Shown: positions 23,388-34,015 of the stretch, one piece after another | Layout of the letters: each line of letters begins with the position of its first letter | Position numbering within the stretch: position 1 is the first letter of the stretch | The notes under the pieces: generated by a model | The model's input: the letters and a program-made list of their open reading frames with translations, nothing else | Told to the model about the DNA's origin: nothing | Database searches by the model: none | Program-made: the position numbers and the translations under genes | NCBI GenBank assembly: GCA_039654915.1 | Contig: CM077597.1 | Span: 24,340,001 to 24,404,000, forward strand | Reading direction: 5' to 3' | DNA: 64,000 bases | Origin: Aquilaria yunnanensis | Taxonomy: Eukaryota > Streptophyta > Magnoliopsida > Malvales > Thymelaeaceae

Positions 23388-24804
23388 CTGGGGGTTGGAT
23401 GTTCTTGCCCTGAACTAATCCTCACCCATGTCATCATGGTCGGAGGAGCCACCAGCCAAAGGGAAGGAGGAGGGACCTTTAGAAGGATCACTTGGAGGAT
23501 TGAAATGCAGGTAGAATGGAGGGGGTGGCTGGAGGGGTGCGGCATGTACCACTGGTATGCCGAGCGGTGAAAATTAGGAGGCATAGGATGGAAGAGGGGT
23601 GTTCCTGGGGTAAGCTCTACTGTTGCTAGTGGCCCCAGTGAACCTGAATGGAGGGTGATTCTTGATTTTTGGCAAGAAGGGTTATGCTCTCACGCATCTC
23701 TCACAAAGGACGTAAAGCCACCACCAACTAATGCAAACTGGGCCGTTGACTCATTGTGCTACTCATTCATTAAAATATACATCTTGTTCAATGCCACGAC
23801 CAATGATGTGCGAAAGGTGGTGGTCGGGTGAATTAGCTGCTCAAATGTCATCCCCCTTGCTCATCCCCTCCTAGCTCTTGCTCCGGATCATGCTCTTGTT
23901 CTTATTCTTTCTCTTGCTCTTATGCTTGTTTTTGCTCCTCTTCCTCTAAAGTTGCTTCATGCATGCCCACTAGTGCTCCACCAAGCTTGTCCACCGAAAG
24001 TGGTATCATGACCAAAGATACTTGTAGAGGGTCCTCAAAGTCAATCTCGGCCTTCAAAATTATGGTCATAATTAGTTGTAGGAATGATAGATTCCCTCAC
24101 TTTGACTACCCGATGTGCACCAGATTCCTAGAGATGAAGTGTCCTATGTCCAACCGAAAGTCACATGCAATGTAGTACAGGACCTCCAAATGGTCCGAGG
24201 TAACCTCCCGAACATGTATTGTTGGGATGAGGTGAGGGGAGATGAAGTTGTTCCATACCCTTATCTCAGGAGGAATAGCTGAAGAACTGAAGTAGAGCTT
24301 TTTATTGGCATCATCTTTACTCCTCGTTTAGTTGACGGGGCGCCTGTACACTTCTGAGCCATTTGATCGAGCGAGGTTTCCTTGAAGGATCCTCCAATCA
24401 GCGGGTTGATCTAAAGACTGTTGTTAATTGTTGCTTCATGATAGTCCACACTACGGGTCCTAACCCAACAAAAATGTTGTCGGTGATTCAAATAGTATGT
24501 CCCTCATGAGATTAGCATAGAATTCCATAATCAAAGTTTTAGGCACGTCCGCCCAAGGATGGACACATCAGTGATGCCATCCTATTCTCTTTCAAAATTC
24601 CTTCATTCTCCTTCTTGTAGAGGTCAAAGCCTCGCTCTGGCGTGAGTATGTGGTTCACAAAACCTTTAAAGTAGTTGCAAGCCTGAGTAGAGACGTACCT
24701 CTTGTTGTCATAAGGAGGCCCTTTGGGCACCTCCTCCCAGATCCGTTTTCCCTTATCCTTCTCATTCAAAGAGGTAATGGGCACATACTTGTGAGACTTG
24801 TTTC
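23388..24804 (-). pseudogene. Athila-type third ORF of element B, degraded
   Basis: This lies in the env position, downstream of integrase. The best-preserved part (24804-24539) reads GNKSHKYVPITSLNEKDKGKRIWEEV ... NYFKGFVNHILTPERGFDLYK, which resembles the plant transposon-protein domain often found after pol in Athila elements; its function is unknown. Downstream the frame is broken by stops and shifts. The left border has a good splice-donor context (CCCCCAG then GTATGATT, 23388/23387), also present in element C (35441/35440). The right border has an acceptor context (TTTTGTAG then GAAAC, 24805/24804). This suggests a spliced mRNA, as known for some env-class retroelements; splicing itself is inferred. 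Confidence 0.55.
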
Positions 24805-24805
24805 C

Positions 24806-26147
24806 TACAAAACCATAAAAAGATTTAAATGCAATATTCATCCACATAAAGAACAAAGAAACAAGCACACACAAGCAAGAGACACAAACTCCAAATTGGG
24901 AAAATAGGCAAAGCATTTTATCACCAAGTTCATGTTCAAGGCATAGCATTTTCGAGCAATCTATGGCATTCTTTATTATGTGCTATAATGCGAGAGCCAG
25001 TTGAACAATTCATCAATGCAATACATGCTTGCTATTTAATCAATTAGAAGCGAACATCAATGCCCAAATTGGGAATGACGTGCCCATGAACATTCTATCA
25101 ATAGGAAAACAACAATGGTTCATAGCATAAGTTGGCCTCCGTTTTACATGAAAATCATGCATCTGGGAGCGAACCATGGGCACAAACTTGCAATATGCAA
25201 TACTAAGATATAACACAACCTAAGAATTGAAGTAAACAAGGAGCACATGAAGCCACATTATCATTCAAAGTACCTATGGCAACACTTGAACAACATTTTT
25301 TTGAAAAAATTCAAGAACCAAATTCATGCAATATAGATCAAAGTAACATGAATTCTTGCTAGACCCATTCCTAATTACATTCAATAAAGCTCTGTAATCA
25401 ACAAATCAAAAAGAACAAGCACCATCAAGAAATTTCCATGAAAAGCTCGTGGCTACCTTTAGGGGCAAATTTCAAACCGTGATTCTAATGCCAAATCCAT
25501 AACCCAAGCTTTAAGACATCTCCCATACATACATATATTTAAGAGAAATCAAAACCAAGCAAGAATTTCACTACCCCATAACCCAATAAATGAATTTACC
25601 CACCCTGCAAATAGGCATGATTTTTGCACAATAAACCATGAACAAGTAAGAGAACAAGGTAGAGAATCACTTGCTTGCTTCGAATTTGAAAAGAAATTAA
25701 CAAGAAAATTGAATCATGAGGCTTATGGAAGGGCTAGTGTTTGAAACTTGAGAGGTTTGAGGTTAGGGGTAAGCTTAAAAATGAGGGGAGGTGAAAAGAG
25801 AATGTTTAAAAATGGCTAAAATGAGTAGTAGTGACATGTCGCCATTAGTGTTGAGTTGTTGGCGACGCGTCGCCAATGTTATGAACATTTTAGTCTTTTT
25901 TGTTCTTCTGGCGACGCATCACCACTAGGTACAACAACTCCCTCAATTTTTATTTTTTTGATAATTTAAACCCTAAATTTATAAACTTACTTAAACCTTG
26001 CATATATTTACATTTCCCAATGTTGATCTTACATCTTCAATCTCATCCTTTCTCCCACCTTTGGCTCTTCCAAACCTACATAAGGCCACAAGAACTCAAG
26101 ATAAATATAAGGCGTCAAGAAAAACACACATCGAAGTATTACTCATG

Positions 26148-26179
<32 letters not shown>

Positions 26180-26259
26180 GGGTTGCCTTCCGACTGGTGC
26201 TTGATTTTACGCTACTAGCTAGGTGTATTTGAGCTCTCTTCAAGGAGAGGGATCAACCA
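24806..26259 (-). other. Spacer between integrase and third ORF of element B
   Basis: About 1.4 kb, AT-rich, without supported ORFs on either strand. A short (AAAAG)n run lies at 26147-26171. It would contain the intron upstream of the third ORF if that ORF is spliced. Confidence 0.6.
26147..26171. repeat. AAAAG microsatellite
   Basis: About five units of AAAAG lie in the spacer of element B. Confidence 0.9.
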
Positions 26260-27004
26260 AAATTAATTGGCCAATGTGATGGAGTTCATCGCCATAATAA
26301 GACTTCACTCGATGCTCGTTGACTTGAAATGTTGATCTATCTTGGCCTGTAAGCTCCACAACTCCATAGGCCATTACCTTGACCACCTCAAATGGTCTAG
26401 ACCACCTTGAACGGTCCGGACAACTTAAACCTCAACTTCCCAGAGAAAAGCTTCAATCTTGAGTTGAATAAAAGAACCTGTTGCTCAGGTTCGAGAGTCT
26501 TCTGTATAAGTTGCTTGTCATGCCATAATTTGGTCTTCTCCTTGTAAATCTTTGAGCTCTTATAGGCCTCCAAGTAAAGCTCCTTAAGCTCATCCAGATC
26601 CAATAACATCTTCTATTAAGCACCCTTCAAGTCATAATTTAACCTTTTAATAGCCCAAAAGGACTTGTGCTCAAGTTCAATCTGTAATTGGCAAGCCTTT
26701 CCATATAGGAGCTGGAATAGAGACATGCCAATGAGGCTTTTATATGCCATCTGATATGCCTATAAAGCATCATCTAACTTCAAAGCCCAATCCTTTTGGT
26801 TAATCTTGATGATTTTCTCCAAGATCTTCTTCACCTCCCGATTAGAAATCTCCGCTTGACTATTGGTTTGAGGATGGTAAGCAAAAGCAACCTTGTGCCT
26901 CACACCATATTTGGCAAGTATTTGTGCCACCACATTGTCGATGAAATGGGTTTCTTCATCATTAATGATTGCCCTAGGCACCAAATCTCAAAAATTTCTT
27001 GGAT
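26260..27004 (-). pseudogene. Integrase core and C-terminus of element B
   Basis: The minus strand reads KKFLRFG then [16 protein letters not shown] (part of the D-D-E core), [33 protein letters not shown] (catalytic Glu in QAEISNRE) and [10 protein letters not shown]. The C-terminal domain follows (about 26609-26270: LKELYLEAYKSSKIYKEKTK, QQVLLFNSRLKLFSGKL). This is the Athila integrase family, which inserts the cDNA into the genome. Frameshifts (near 26985 and 26397) break it. Everything N-terminal to RFG, including the zinc finger and the first catalytic Asp, is not in place. Part of it is found on the other strand at 27005-27348. Confidence 0.8.
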
Positions 27005-27348
27005 TGGGAGGATGAATTTCTATGGTATGCGGATTATGTGAATTACCTAGCTTGTGGAGTTCTACCTCTAAATTTCTCCTATCAAGAAAAAAGGAAGTTT
27101 TAAGCCGATTTTGGAGCACTACATTTGGGATGACCCATATTATTTAGGAGGTGCGTTGACCAAGTGGCTAGAAGATGTGTCACATTTAAGGAAGCTAAAG
27201 AAATCTTGCATCATTATCATGCCTCACCTTGTGGTGGTCATTCCAGAGTGCCAAGACAGCAAACAAGGTACTTCAAATCGTGTACTATTGGCCAACCCTC
27301 TTCAAAGATTCTTTTTCATTTGTACTTACTTGTGATAGATGCCAAAGG
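27005..27348 (+). pseudogene. Inverted integrase N-terminal segment of element B
   Basis: This plus-strand segment reads PWYADYVNYLACGVLPLNFS, YIWDDPYY, VARRCVTFKEAKEILHHYHASPCGGH and, near 27330-27347, TCDRCQR. That is the RNase H-integrase linker and the H-H-C-C zinc finger of an Athila integrase. All other pol domains of B lie on the minus strand: RNase H ends at 27349 and the integrase core starts at 27004. So this 344-bp piece has been inverted in place. The portion between CDRCQR and KKFLRFG is also missing. This makes B's integrase non-functional regardless of point mutations. Confidence 0.8.
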
Positions 27349-27790
27349 TGAATTGGCCTTCATCCAGGAAATATTATTGGATTTGGCTCCCCAAAGATGG
27401 CACATGAACTTCAATTCGAGACAAATGATCTGCAACCAAATTTTTTCCACCCTTCTTGTCTTTGATTTCAAGATCAAACTCTTGAAGGAGGAGAATCCAC
27501 TAAATTAACGTTGGTTTGGCATCCTTTTTGGCAAAGAGGTACTTGATGGCCGTATGATCAGTGTGCACTAGTACTTTAGATCTCACAATATAAGGGCAAA
27601 ACTAGTCTACCATAAACACCACCGCTAGCAACTCCTTCTCCATAGTAGTATAATTTTGTTGAGCTCCATCCAATGTCTTGCTAGCATAGTATATTACTCA
27701 AAAGATTTTCTCTCTTTGTTGTCCCAACACTACCCCAATGGCGTAGTCATTAGCATCACATATGATTTCAAAGGGCTCATCCTAATTCGG
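27349..27790 (-). pseudogene. RNase H domain of element B
   Basis: The minus strand translates to the gypsy RNase H: YYASKTLDGAQQNYTTMEKELLAVVF, VLVHTDHTAIKYLFAKKDAKPTLI and [23 protein letters not shown], ending LDEGQFT at the inversion breakpoint. The family removes RNA from the RNA-DNA hybrid during reverse transcription. There are at least two in-frame stops. Only this one RNase H type is present, as expected for Athila and unlike the Tat elements nearby. Confidence 0.75.
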
Positions 27791-28172
27791 TGCTACAACT
27801 ATGAGAGCCTTGACCAACTTCTCCTTCAATATATCAAAACCCTTGTTAAAATGCTCATCAAAGATAAATGGAACATCCTTCTCAAGCAAATTGTAAAGTG
27901 GCTTAGTAATTTTGGAAAAGTCCTTAATAAATCTCTGATAGAACCTGGCATGGCTCTACAAACTCATAACCCCTTCACATTAGTAGGTGGTGGCAATTTT
28001 TCAATAACAATAATATTTTCCCAATCCACCTCCATGCCTTCATAAGAAATTTTATGACCAAGCACTATACCAGAGGTAACCATGAAATGACATTTTTCCC
28101 AATTCAAAGCCAAGTTGGTTTTTTGACATCTTTTCAAAACAAGAGCTAGATTATCCAAACATGTATCAAAAG
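27791..28172 (-). pseudogene. Reverse transcriptase of element B, C-terminal part
   Basis: The minus-strand frame 28158-27964 reads DNLALVLKRCQKTNLALNWEKCHFMVTSGIVLGHKIS, the RT thumb-side region just after the catalytic box of Athila elements. Immediately upstream (28172) the frame is cut by solo LTR H. The missing upstream part is found at 30561-31330, where FGDS precedes the insertion and TFDTC follows it. Confidence 0.8.
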
Positions 28173-30560
28173 TGATATGATCAAAGAAGGCAGAACCAAG
28201 GATGACAAGGACCGATTGAAGATAACTAGTAGACTATTGACAGGAAAGAAGGCTAAGGAGCCCGTTAGTGCAGTTTAAGTTTTTGTCTCAAGCTTATTCA
28301 TGGAGAATGGATGTGGATTTTCAAAAGGAGATGTTGGAACATTCAAGACATCATGTGGAAATGATTCCCAAGCTTTGTGCTTAATTCTATAGTGCGTAGA
28401 CAGTGAACAACAAGGGCACTAATCAAGTGCACCCTTAGAGCTTCCTTGAATTGTTTCAAGGCCATTTTGCTTCTACAAGCTAGATCTTTGAGCACTAACA
28501 TTTCAAGACCTCTTTCCAAAATTTAAGAGGAAGTATCAAGTCAATGGAACTTAATTATTCAAGCTTGAAGTTGAAGACACAAGCAAGAACCCTAATGAGT
28601 CTTTAAGTGCACCCGAGAAGACTATTTTAGGGTTTCTAGGGCCAATCTTGTGTTGTAACATATTTTTTTTATTTTCCTATTTATTTACATTATTTAGGAT
28701 GTTATTTAGGCTATGGAAGTGATTTACGTCACTTAAGATAAAGGGAATTCACTGTACACATTAAACATGTGCAAATTAGCTGTTAGAGTCCTAGTTTGAC
28801 TAGGTTTTCTTAAGTCTTTTGTTCCTAGGTTTCCTATGTGACTTGGGCTGCAAATTTTCATGAATCTTTTACCCTAGTTTAGGCCTATAAATATGCATAT
28901 ATTCTAGTTGTAAAACACAGCCTTCATATGAAATAACATTGCTACTTTGGAGAGGAAATCTCTTTTGTTCTTTGAGGATTATCTTGGTGTACAAGTTGCT
29001 TGTGTTCTTCATTTTCTTATACTTCTTGTTTCTAATCACAAGTTGATTAGGGGTGGGGGTTTGAATCCAGTTTCTTTGATGTCTTGTGGAGCTTGAAAAA
29101 CATCTTAGGTGGGTTTCTTGTGTTGGGTTTCGGGAGCCAAACAGCGCAGCAAAATTTAACCGAAACCCTCCAGGATCCAAGTGAAATAGGGTAAACCGGG
29201 TGTTCAAAAATTTTGCATTCCTAATTTTTGGTTGAGATCTCTCACTTAATTGTAGAGTCAAATCACAAAACCTGAATAGTTGACGTGTTCAGGCTCTCTA
29301 TGGCATCCACACGAGCCTTTCGGGATCACCACGCTTCCACCATGTCCTGGCAGATGCGTTTCTCCTGCGTTCGCAGTGCTAGCTTGCATCTTGCAAGGAA
29401 TTGCAAGAGAAAAGTGTAGCTTTCCTTTTGGGAGGCTAGGGCAAGAAGACCTGTGAATTTCTCACTAAAAGTTGTATTTATAGTGAGACTCAACTTCCAA
29501 GCCTAATGGGTTTCAAAGCCCTAATCCAACTAGGCTTTAATTTCAGGCTTAATAATGGCTCAACTCTTGGGCCCATTATTAATATGAAATTAAAGTGAAA
29601 TCGTAACCCAAATAGTTAGCCCATGCACTCTAATGATCCAAATAGCTTCATGTGTGCGGCCCAATAGGCTCTTGCCATGTTGGCAATGATTATAAATCAT
29701 ATTTATGATCATAAGCAATGAGCGGTGTCTAGCAACAAATCATTGCTATCCAAGTGACAAGATGTCAGTGATTTAACTAAACCTTTATAATCATCACCGA
29801 TATATGCCATTGTCCCTTTGTCCAAGATATCAAGACTAAGCACGAGCCATAGAATGTGTCACTCCCATATAGCCCAATCTTTGGTTTCTTGATTACTGAG
29901 TAGACTAACTTAAGCTGATGACATTGATATCGTATATCAACTCATCCGAGCATGGCCATGCATTTTCTAAGTCTCACTCTATCAAGGGGCCCGAAGATAT
30001 CACTCCCGTTACATTGGAGGGAAAAATCCCATCTTGATCATACAAATCCCTCTGCATGATATGTGACATATCCAATGACCTCCTTCAAGTTCACTCAGTT
30101 ACGCGCAACAAAGGAAAGTATCAAAGTATGTGACTCACATGTAGAGAACCTTGATGATCTTAGGTCGAAGGACTACATATACCATGATCACTATGAGAAT
30201 TACTTATGACACTTATATAACGATCCATGAAGTGTTTTCATGGTGGGTTGGTCCAGTACACAAGTTCTCCAACTTGTACCCATATGTAGACTACATATAT
30301 CATATTAGTCTCCACATATGCTAGTCATTATGTATTATTGCAACCCGCTCCACAATAATACTAGATTAGGGACGTTTAAGAATATCATTACTCTAGGGTT
30401 ACAATTATGTTTATTATGTTACGCAGAAACAAAACAATGAACATAATTGCTAGATTAATGCCTTATCATGACTCAATGTGCAAAAAATACAATCATCTCA
30501 TGATTGGCTTTTTGGGCACAACACTAACATCTTGGTCATTATACCAAAGGGGTTTGCATA
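28173..30560 (+). repeat. Solo LTR H (about 0.97 kb without its own insert)
   Basis: The sequence between the two RT halves of B starts TGATATGATC and ends near TTTGCA(TA). It contains a promoter-like cctataaatatg at about 28884 on the plus strand, and has no pol genes. These are the features of a solo LTR left by recombination between the two LTRs of a full element. The bases caaaag / aaaaag at the two ends suggest the target duplication aaaag, but the right end has extra A residues. It is itself interrupted by the copia solo LTR at 29121-30529. Confidence 0.65.
29121..30529 (-). repeat. Solo LTR of the copia A/F family
   Basis: This 1409-bp sequence starts TGTTGGGTTTCGG, ends CACTAACA, and aligns throughout to the LTRs of A and F with roughly 5 percent differences by eye. 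It is flanked by perfect copies of tcttg (29116-29120 and 30530-30534). No internal copia sequence is present. A complete target duplication with a single LTR shows intra-element LTR-LTR recombination rather than truncation. Confidence 0.95.
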
Positions 30561-31330
30561 AAAAAGAATCACCAAAGACTGATCATTCATCCATAAATAC
30601 CTCTATGCATTTCTCCACCATGTTCGAGAAGATGGCTTTCATACATCATTGAAAGGTTGCTGGTGTATTGCAAAGACCGAAAGCCATCATCCAAAAGGCA
30701 TAAGTACCCCAAAGACTAGTAAAGGTCATATTTTCTTAATCCTCCAGGGCTATTGCAGCTTGATTGAACCCGGTGCACCCATCTAAGAAACAATAATAGC
30801 AATGGCCAGCTAATAGATCCATGATTTGATCAATAAAGGGCAAAGGGAAATGATCCTTTTTGGGTAGCCTTGTTGAGCTTTCAGCAATTAAAGCAAACTC
30901 TCCACTTGGTCACCAATGTTGTAGAAATCCATTCGTTCTCATTGCCTACAACGATAGTACCACCCTTCTTATGCACCACTTGCACTAGACTAAACCATTG
31001 AGAGTCTGAGATGGGGTAAATAATGTGGGCCTTGAGAAGTTTAAGATCTTTTCCTTCACGACCTCCGTCATTTTAGGATTTAACCTCCTTTAAGCTTAGA
31101 TTGAAGGCTTGTATTCATCCTTCATTAAAATTGTGTACATGCAAATGCCATGGCTTGTACACTTGATATCAGGGATTGACCAAGTAATTGCACTTTTGTG
31201 GTCCCTCAACACTCTAATTAATTTATCCTCTTCCAACGTTGATAATGAAGAAGAAATAATCACCGGAAAGGATTCTCTAAGGCCAAGGTAGACATACTTG
31301 AGATCTTTGGGCAATGGTTTCAATTCCAAC
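30561..31330 (-). pseudogene. Reverse transcriptase of element B, N-terminal and palm part
   Basis: The minus strand shows, from right to left, the pre-RT segment at 31329-31096 (MELKPLPKDLKYVYLGL and KLIRVLRDHKSAITWSIPDIK), then traces of the fingers, FGLCNTPATFQ-like residues at about 30690 and VEKCIEVFMDE followed by a stop and SVFGDS (30640-30570). Canonical Athila elements have FMDDFSVFGDSF here, so the second catalytic Asp is changed to Glu and a stop follows. Numerous other stops occur. The enzyme is dead. Confidence 0.75.
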
Positions 31331-31639
31331 TTGGGCTTTTCTTTGGTCTCACGAGATTAAAGTTGCTCAAAACTTCCCCTTTGAGCTTGTGACTTCCCAT
31401 AAGCATCCATGGACTCCCAAGCACTTATTACTTCATGAAACTCATCAAATGGATTCTTACAAACACATGCATTCCCAAGTGATTCCTCTATAAAAAAAGC
31501 ATCCTGTATCTCTCCAATGCAAGAATCAACCATATCACCATAAAACACTTGGGCATCTCATCATCAATAAATTTCATAGCTTGAGAAAGATTGAAAGTAA
31601 TCTCCTCATCATTAGCTCTCAATGTAAGGTTACCTTTTT

Positions 31640-32010
31640 TCCACATCGATGATGGTCCCAGGTAACAAGAAAAGGTCTCCTAATAATGATTGGCATGTTT
31701 CAGTCCTCTTCAATATCCAACACAATAAAATTCACCGAGCATATAAATTTGTTGACTTTAACCAGCAGAACCTCCAAAACACTTTTTGGAAATGTGACGA
31801 ACCTATCTGCCAATTAAAGATAAATCAATGAAGGCTTCACTTCTCCAAGACCAAGGCCCCTACAAATAGACAATTGCATTAAGTTCATGCTAGCTTTAAG
31901 ATCACATAATGCCTTTTCACAATAAAAATACCCAATATCCAAAGGAATAATGGAACTCCCCAGGTCCTTGAGTTTTTTAGGCATCTTTTGTTAAATGATA
32001 GCGCTTGCTT
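31640..32010 (-). pseudogene. Protease domain of element B
   Basis: The minus strand reads DLGSSIIPLDIGYFYCEKALCDLKASMNLMQLSICRGLGLGE. This matches the Athila retropepsin pattern ALCDLGASINLMP, but the Gly after the catalytic Asp is a Lys (D-L-K-A), which would disable the fold. Stops follow downstream. Confidence 0.75.
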
Positions 32011-32019
32011 CTTCCTTCA

Positions 32020-33794
32020 CTAAAATGAGTTCATTATCAAGGAACTCTTCTTTTTAGTGATCAATTCCTTGAGAAACTTAACATATGAAGGCATTTGGTT
32101 TATCTCTTCTAAGAAGGGAATATTGATTTTCAACTTTTTGAATATTTCAGGAAACTTTTTGAATTGAGTTTCCTCCTTTTTGGGCTTAAGCCTTTGAGGA
32201 TATAGGAGAGTAAGAGTGTGCTTCAATATTTCATCTTGAGTGGGCACATTTCTTCCCTCATCATTTGAATGGGCTTCCTCACCACTTGGTGGCTCAACTT
32301 GAACATCTCCAACATTTTTCGATAGGGTGGGTCCCTGAGGAGGAAAATCTTCTTAAGTAGGTAGCTCCTTAGGTTGAGTGATTACACTTCTTCCACTTCT
32401 CAGAGTTATAGCTTGACAAGACTCCTTTGGATTTATGTCTGTATAGCTAGGCATAAACTTCCTTTTTTGCAATTCTCTTGTAGAAGTAGCTAGTTGGCCA
32501 ACTTGTGTCTCCAAATTCTTAATTGATGCTTGAGTGTTGGCTTGCATTGTCTTCATCTCCTTTTCCAATGCATTAATATTTTTGTTTTGACCATTAGCCA
32601 TTCCCATTACTTTATGCATGAACTCTCCCATCATTCCGTTCATAAAATCGTTCAATGAAGTATCTGATTCATATGATGTCTTACCTTGTGGTTGCATGGC
32701 ACCCCTTGGATTTGGATAATTGAACCCTTAATATTGATGGTTCCTTGGCAATAAGTTTCCCCCTCCTTGATTTGGTGGATAAAGATTCCAATGTCCCAAA
32801 AAATTCACATCTTCCAAATCTTCCACATCCTTACTAGCCATTGCTTGTGGCACCTTCATCCTATCTTGATTCTTGGCCAATTTCGATACTATACTAGTGA
32901 GTATCGAAAGTTGTGTTTGGAGGGAGGTGTCATTGTGAACTTCATACAAACCACTTTCTTTTCTTGGAACCCTTTTTCCACTAAGCTCAAGGCCCTTGGC
33001 CATATTGTTTAGCAATTCCAAGCACTCTTCGACATCTTTCAACAGTAGGAAGCATCGGCAGCGGCATCAACTTGTAAACGAGAATTTAAACTCGGCCCAT
33101 TGTAGAAGAGGTGGAGTTGATGAGCTTGATCAATATCTTGTGTTGGAACCCTCTTTACTATCCTTTTGAAACGCACCCATGCCTCCGTAAATGACTCCCA
33201 TTCATTTTTTCTAAATGCCAATAACTCATTTTTAAGTTCAAAGGCTTTTTGAGAAGGGGAGAACCTATGAATGAAAGCATCATATAAATCTTGCCATGTA
33301 TGAATTGAGGTAGGCTCCAAATTCTCAAACCACTCTGTAGCTTCATCCATAAGAGAAAAGGAGAAAAGTCTCATCCTTTTCGTATCCTCACTTACGCCAT
33401 CCAAGTCAAAAGTGTTGCACAAGCGAACAAACCTCTTAATGTGGTTGTTTGGATTTTCATCAATAGCTCCTCCAAATAGAAGTGCCTTAATTAATTGAAG
33501 AATATGGCTCAAAATCACGAAACCTTGACCTCGAAGTAGCATCGGCTTAATCATATTGTCTTGGTCTTCCACCCTTTGAGGTTTAAAGTAGTCAAGCACT
33601 AGGCTACCCCTTCTTCTTGCACCATTACCATTACTGTTAGCTCCTCCATGTCCATTATCCATCACTTCTTCATCACCATTGAGGTCCATGGGAATGGCAT
33701 TTCTCTCCCATCCAAGATTCCTCATGTTGTTTCCTTGATTTTTTTTTTGTGTTGACAAAATTGGAAGCACTAGAGTCTTTTTCCTCAATGACAA
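32020..33794 (-). pseudogene. gag polyprotein of element B
   Basis: Frame 33794-33039 encodes 251 residues with the retrotransposon gag core (NNHIKRFVRLCNTFDLDGVSEDTKRMRLFSFSL, EATEWFENLEP, WQDLYDAFIHRFSP, FTEAWVRFKRIVKRVPTQ). After a frameshift near 33040 the frame 33042-32020 continues with KDVEECLELLNNMAKG, then a stop at 32728 and another at 32353. It ends in FKKFPEIFKKLKINIPFLEEINQMPSYVKFLKEL, a very typical Athila segment just before the protease. The protein would form the particle shell. At least one shift and two stops disable it. Confidence 0.85.
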
Positions 33795-33991
33795 CCTTGC
33801 TCATCAAATGAAGCTCCCTTAATCTCTTATCAATTTTCAGGTCACACGGCATTAAGTGAGAGTAAGAGCTTTGGGTCATGCATTAAAAGAACCTACATCA
33901 AAAAAGAAAGGAGCAACTAAATACAAGAAAAAGAACAAGTAAGCAAGAGTAACCAACAACTTTATATCCAAAGTAGAAATCAAATAACCAT

Positions 33992-34008
33992 TCCCAGCAA
34001 TGCTGCCA
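33992..34008 (-). other. Degenerate primer-binding site of element B
   Basis: Minus-strand TGGCAGCATTGCTGGGA resembles the Athila/Tat primer site TGGCGCCGTTGCCGGGGA. It lies seven bases inside the 5' LTR start at 34016. Confidence 0.7.
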
Positions 34009-34015
34009 AAAACTT

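Noticed and set aside
24650..24907. Plus-strand ORF of 85 codons
   Set aside because: Antisense to the Athila third ORF, which has the recognisable peptide.
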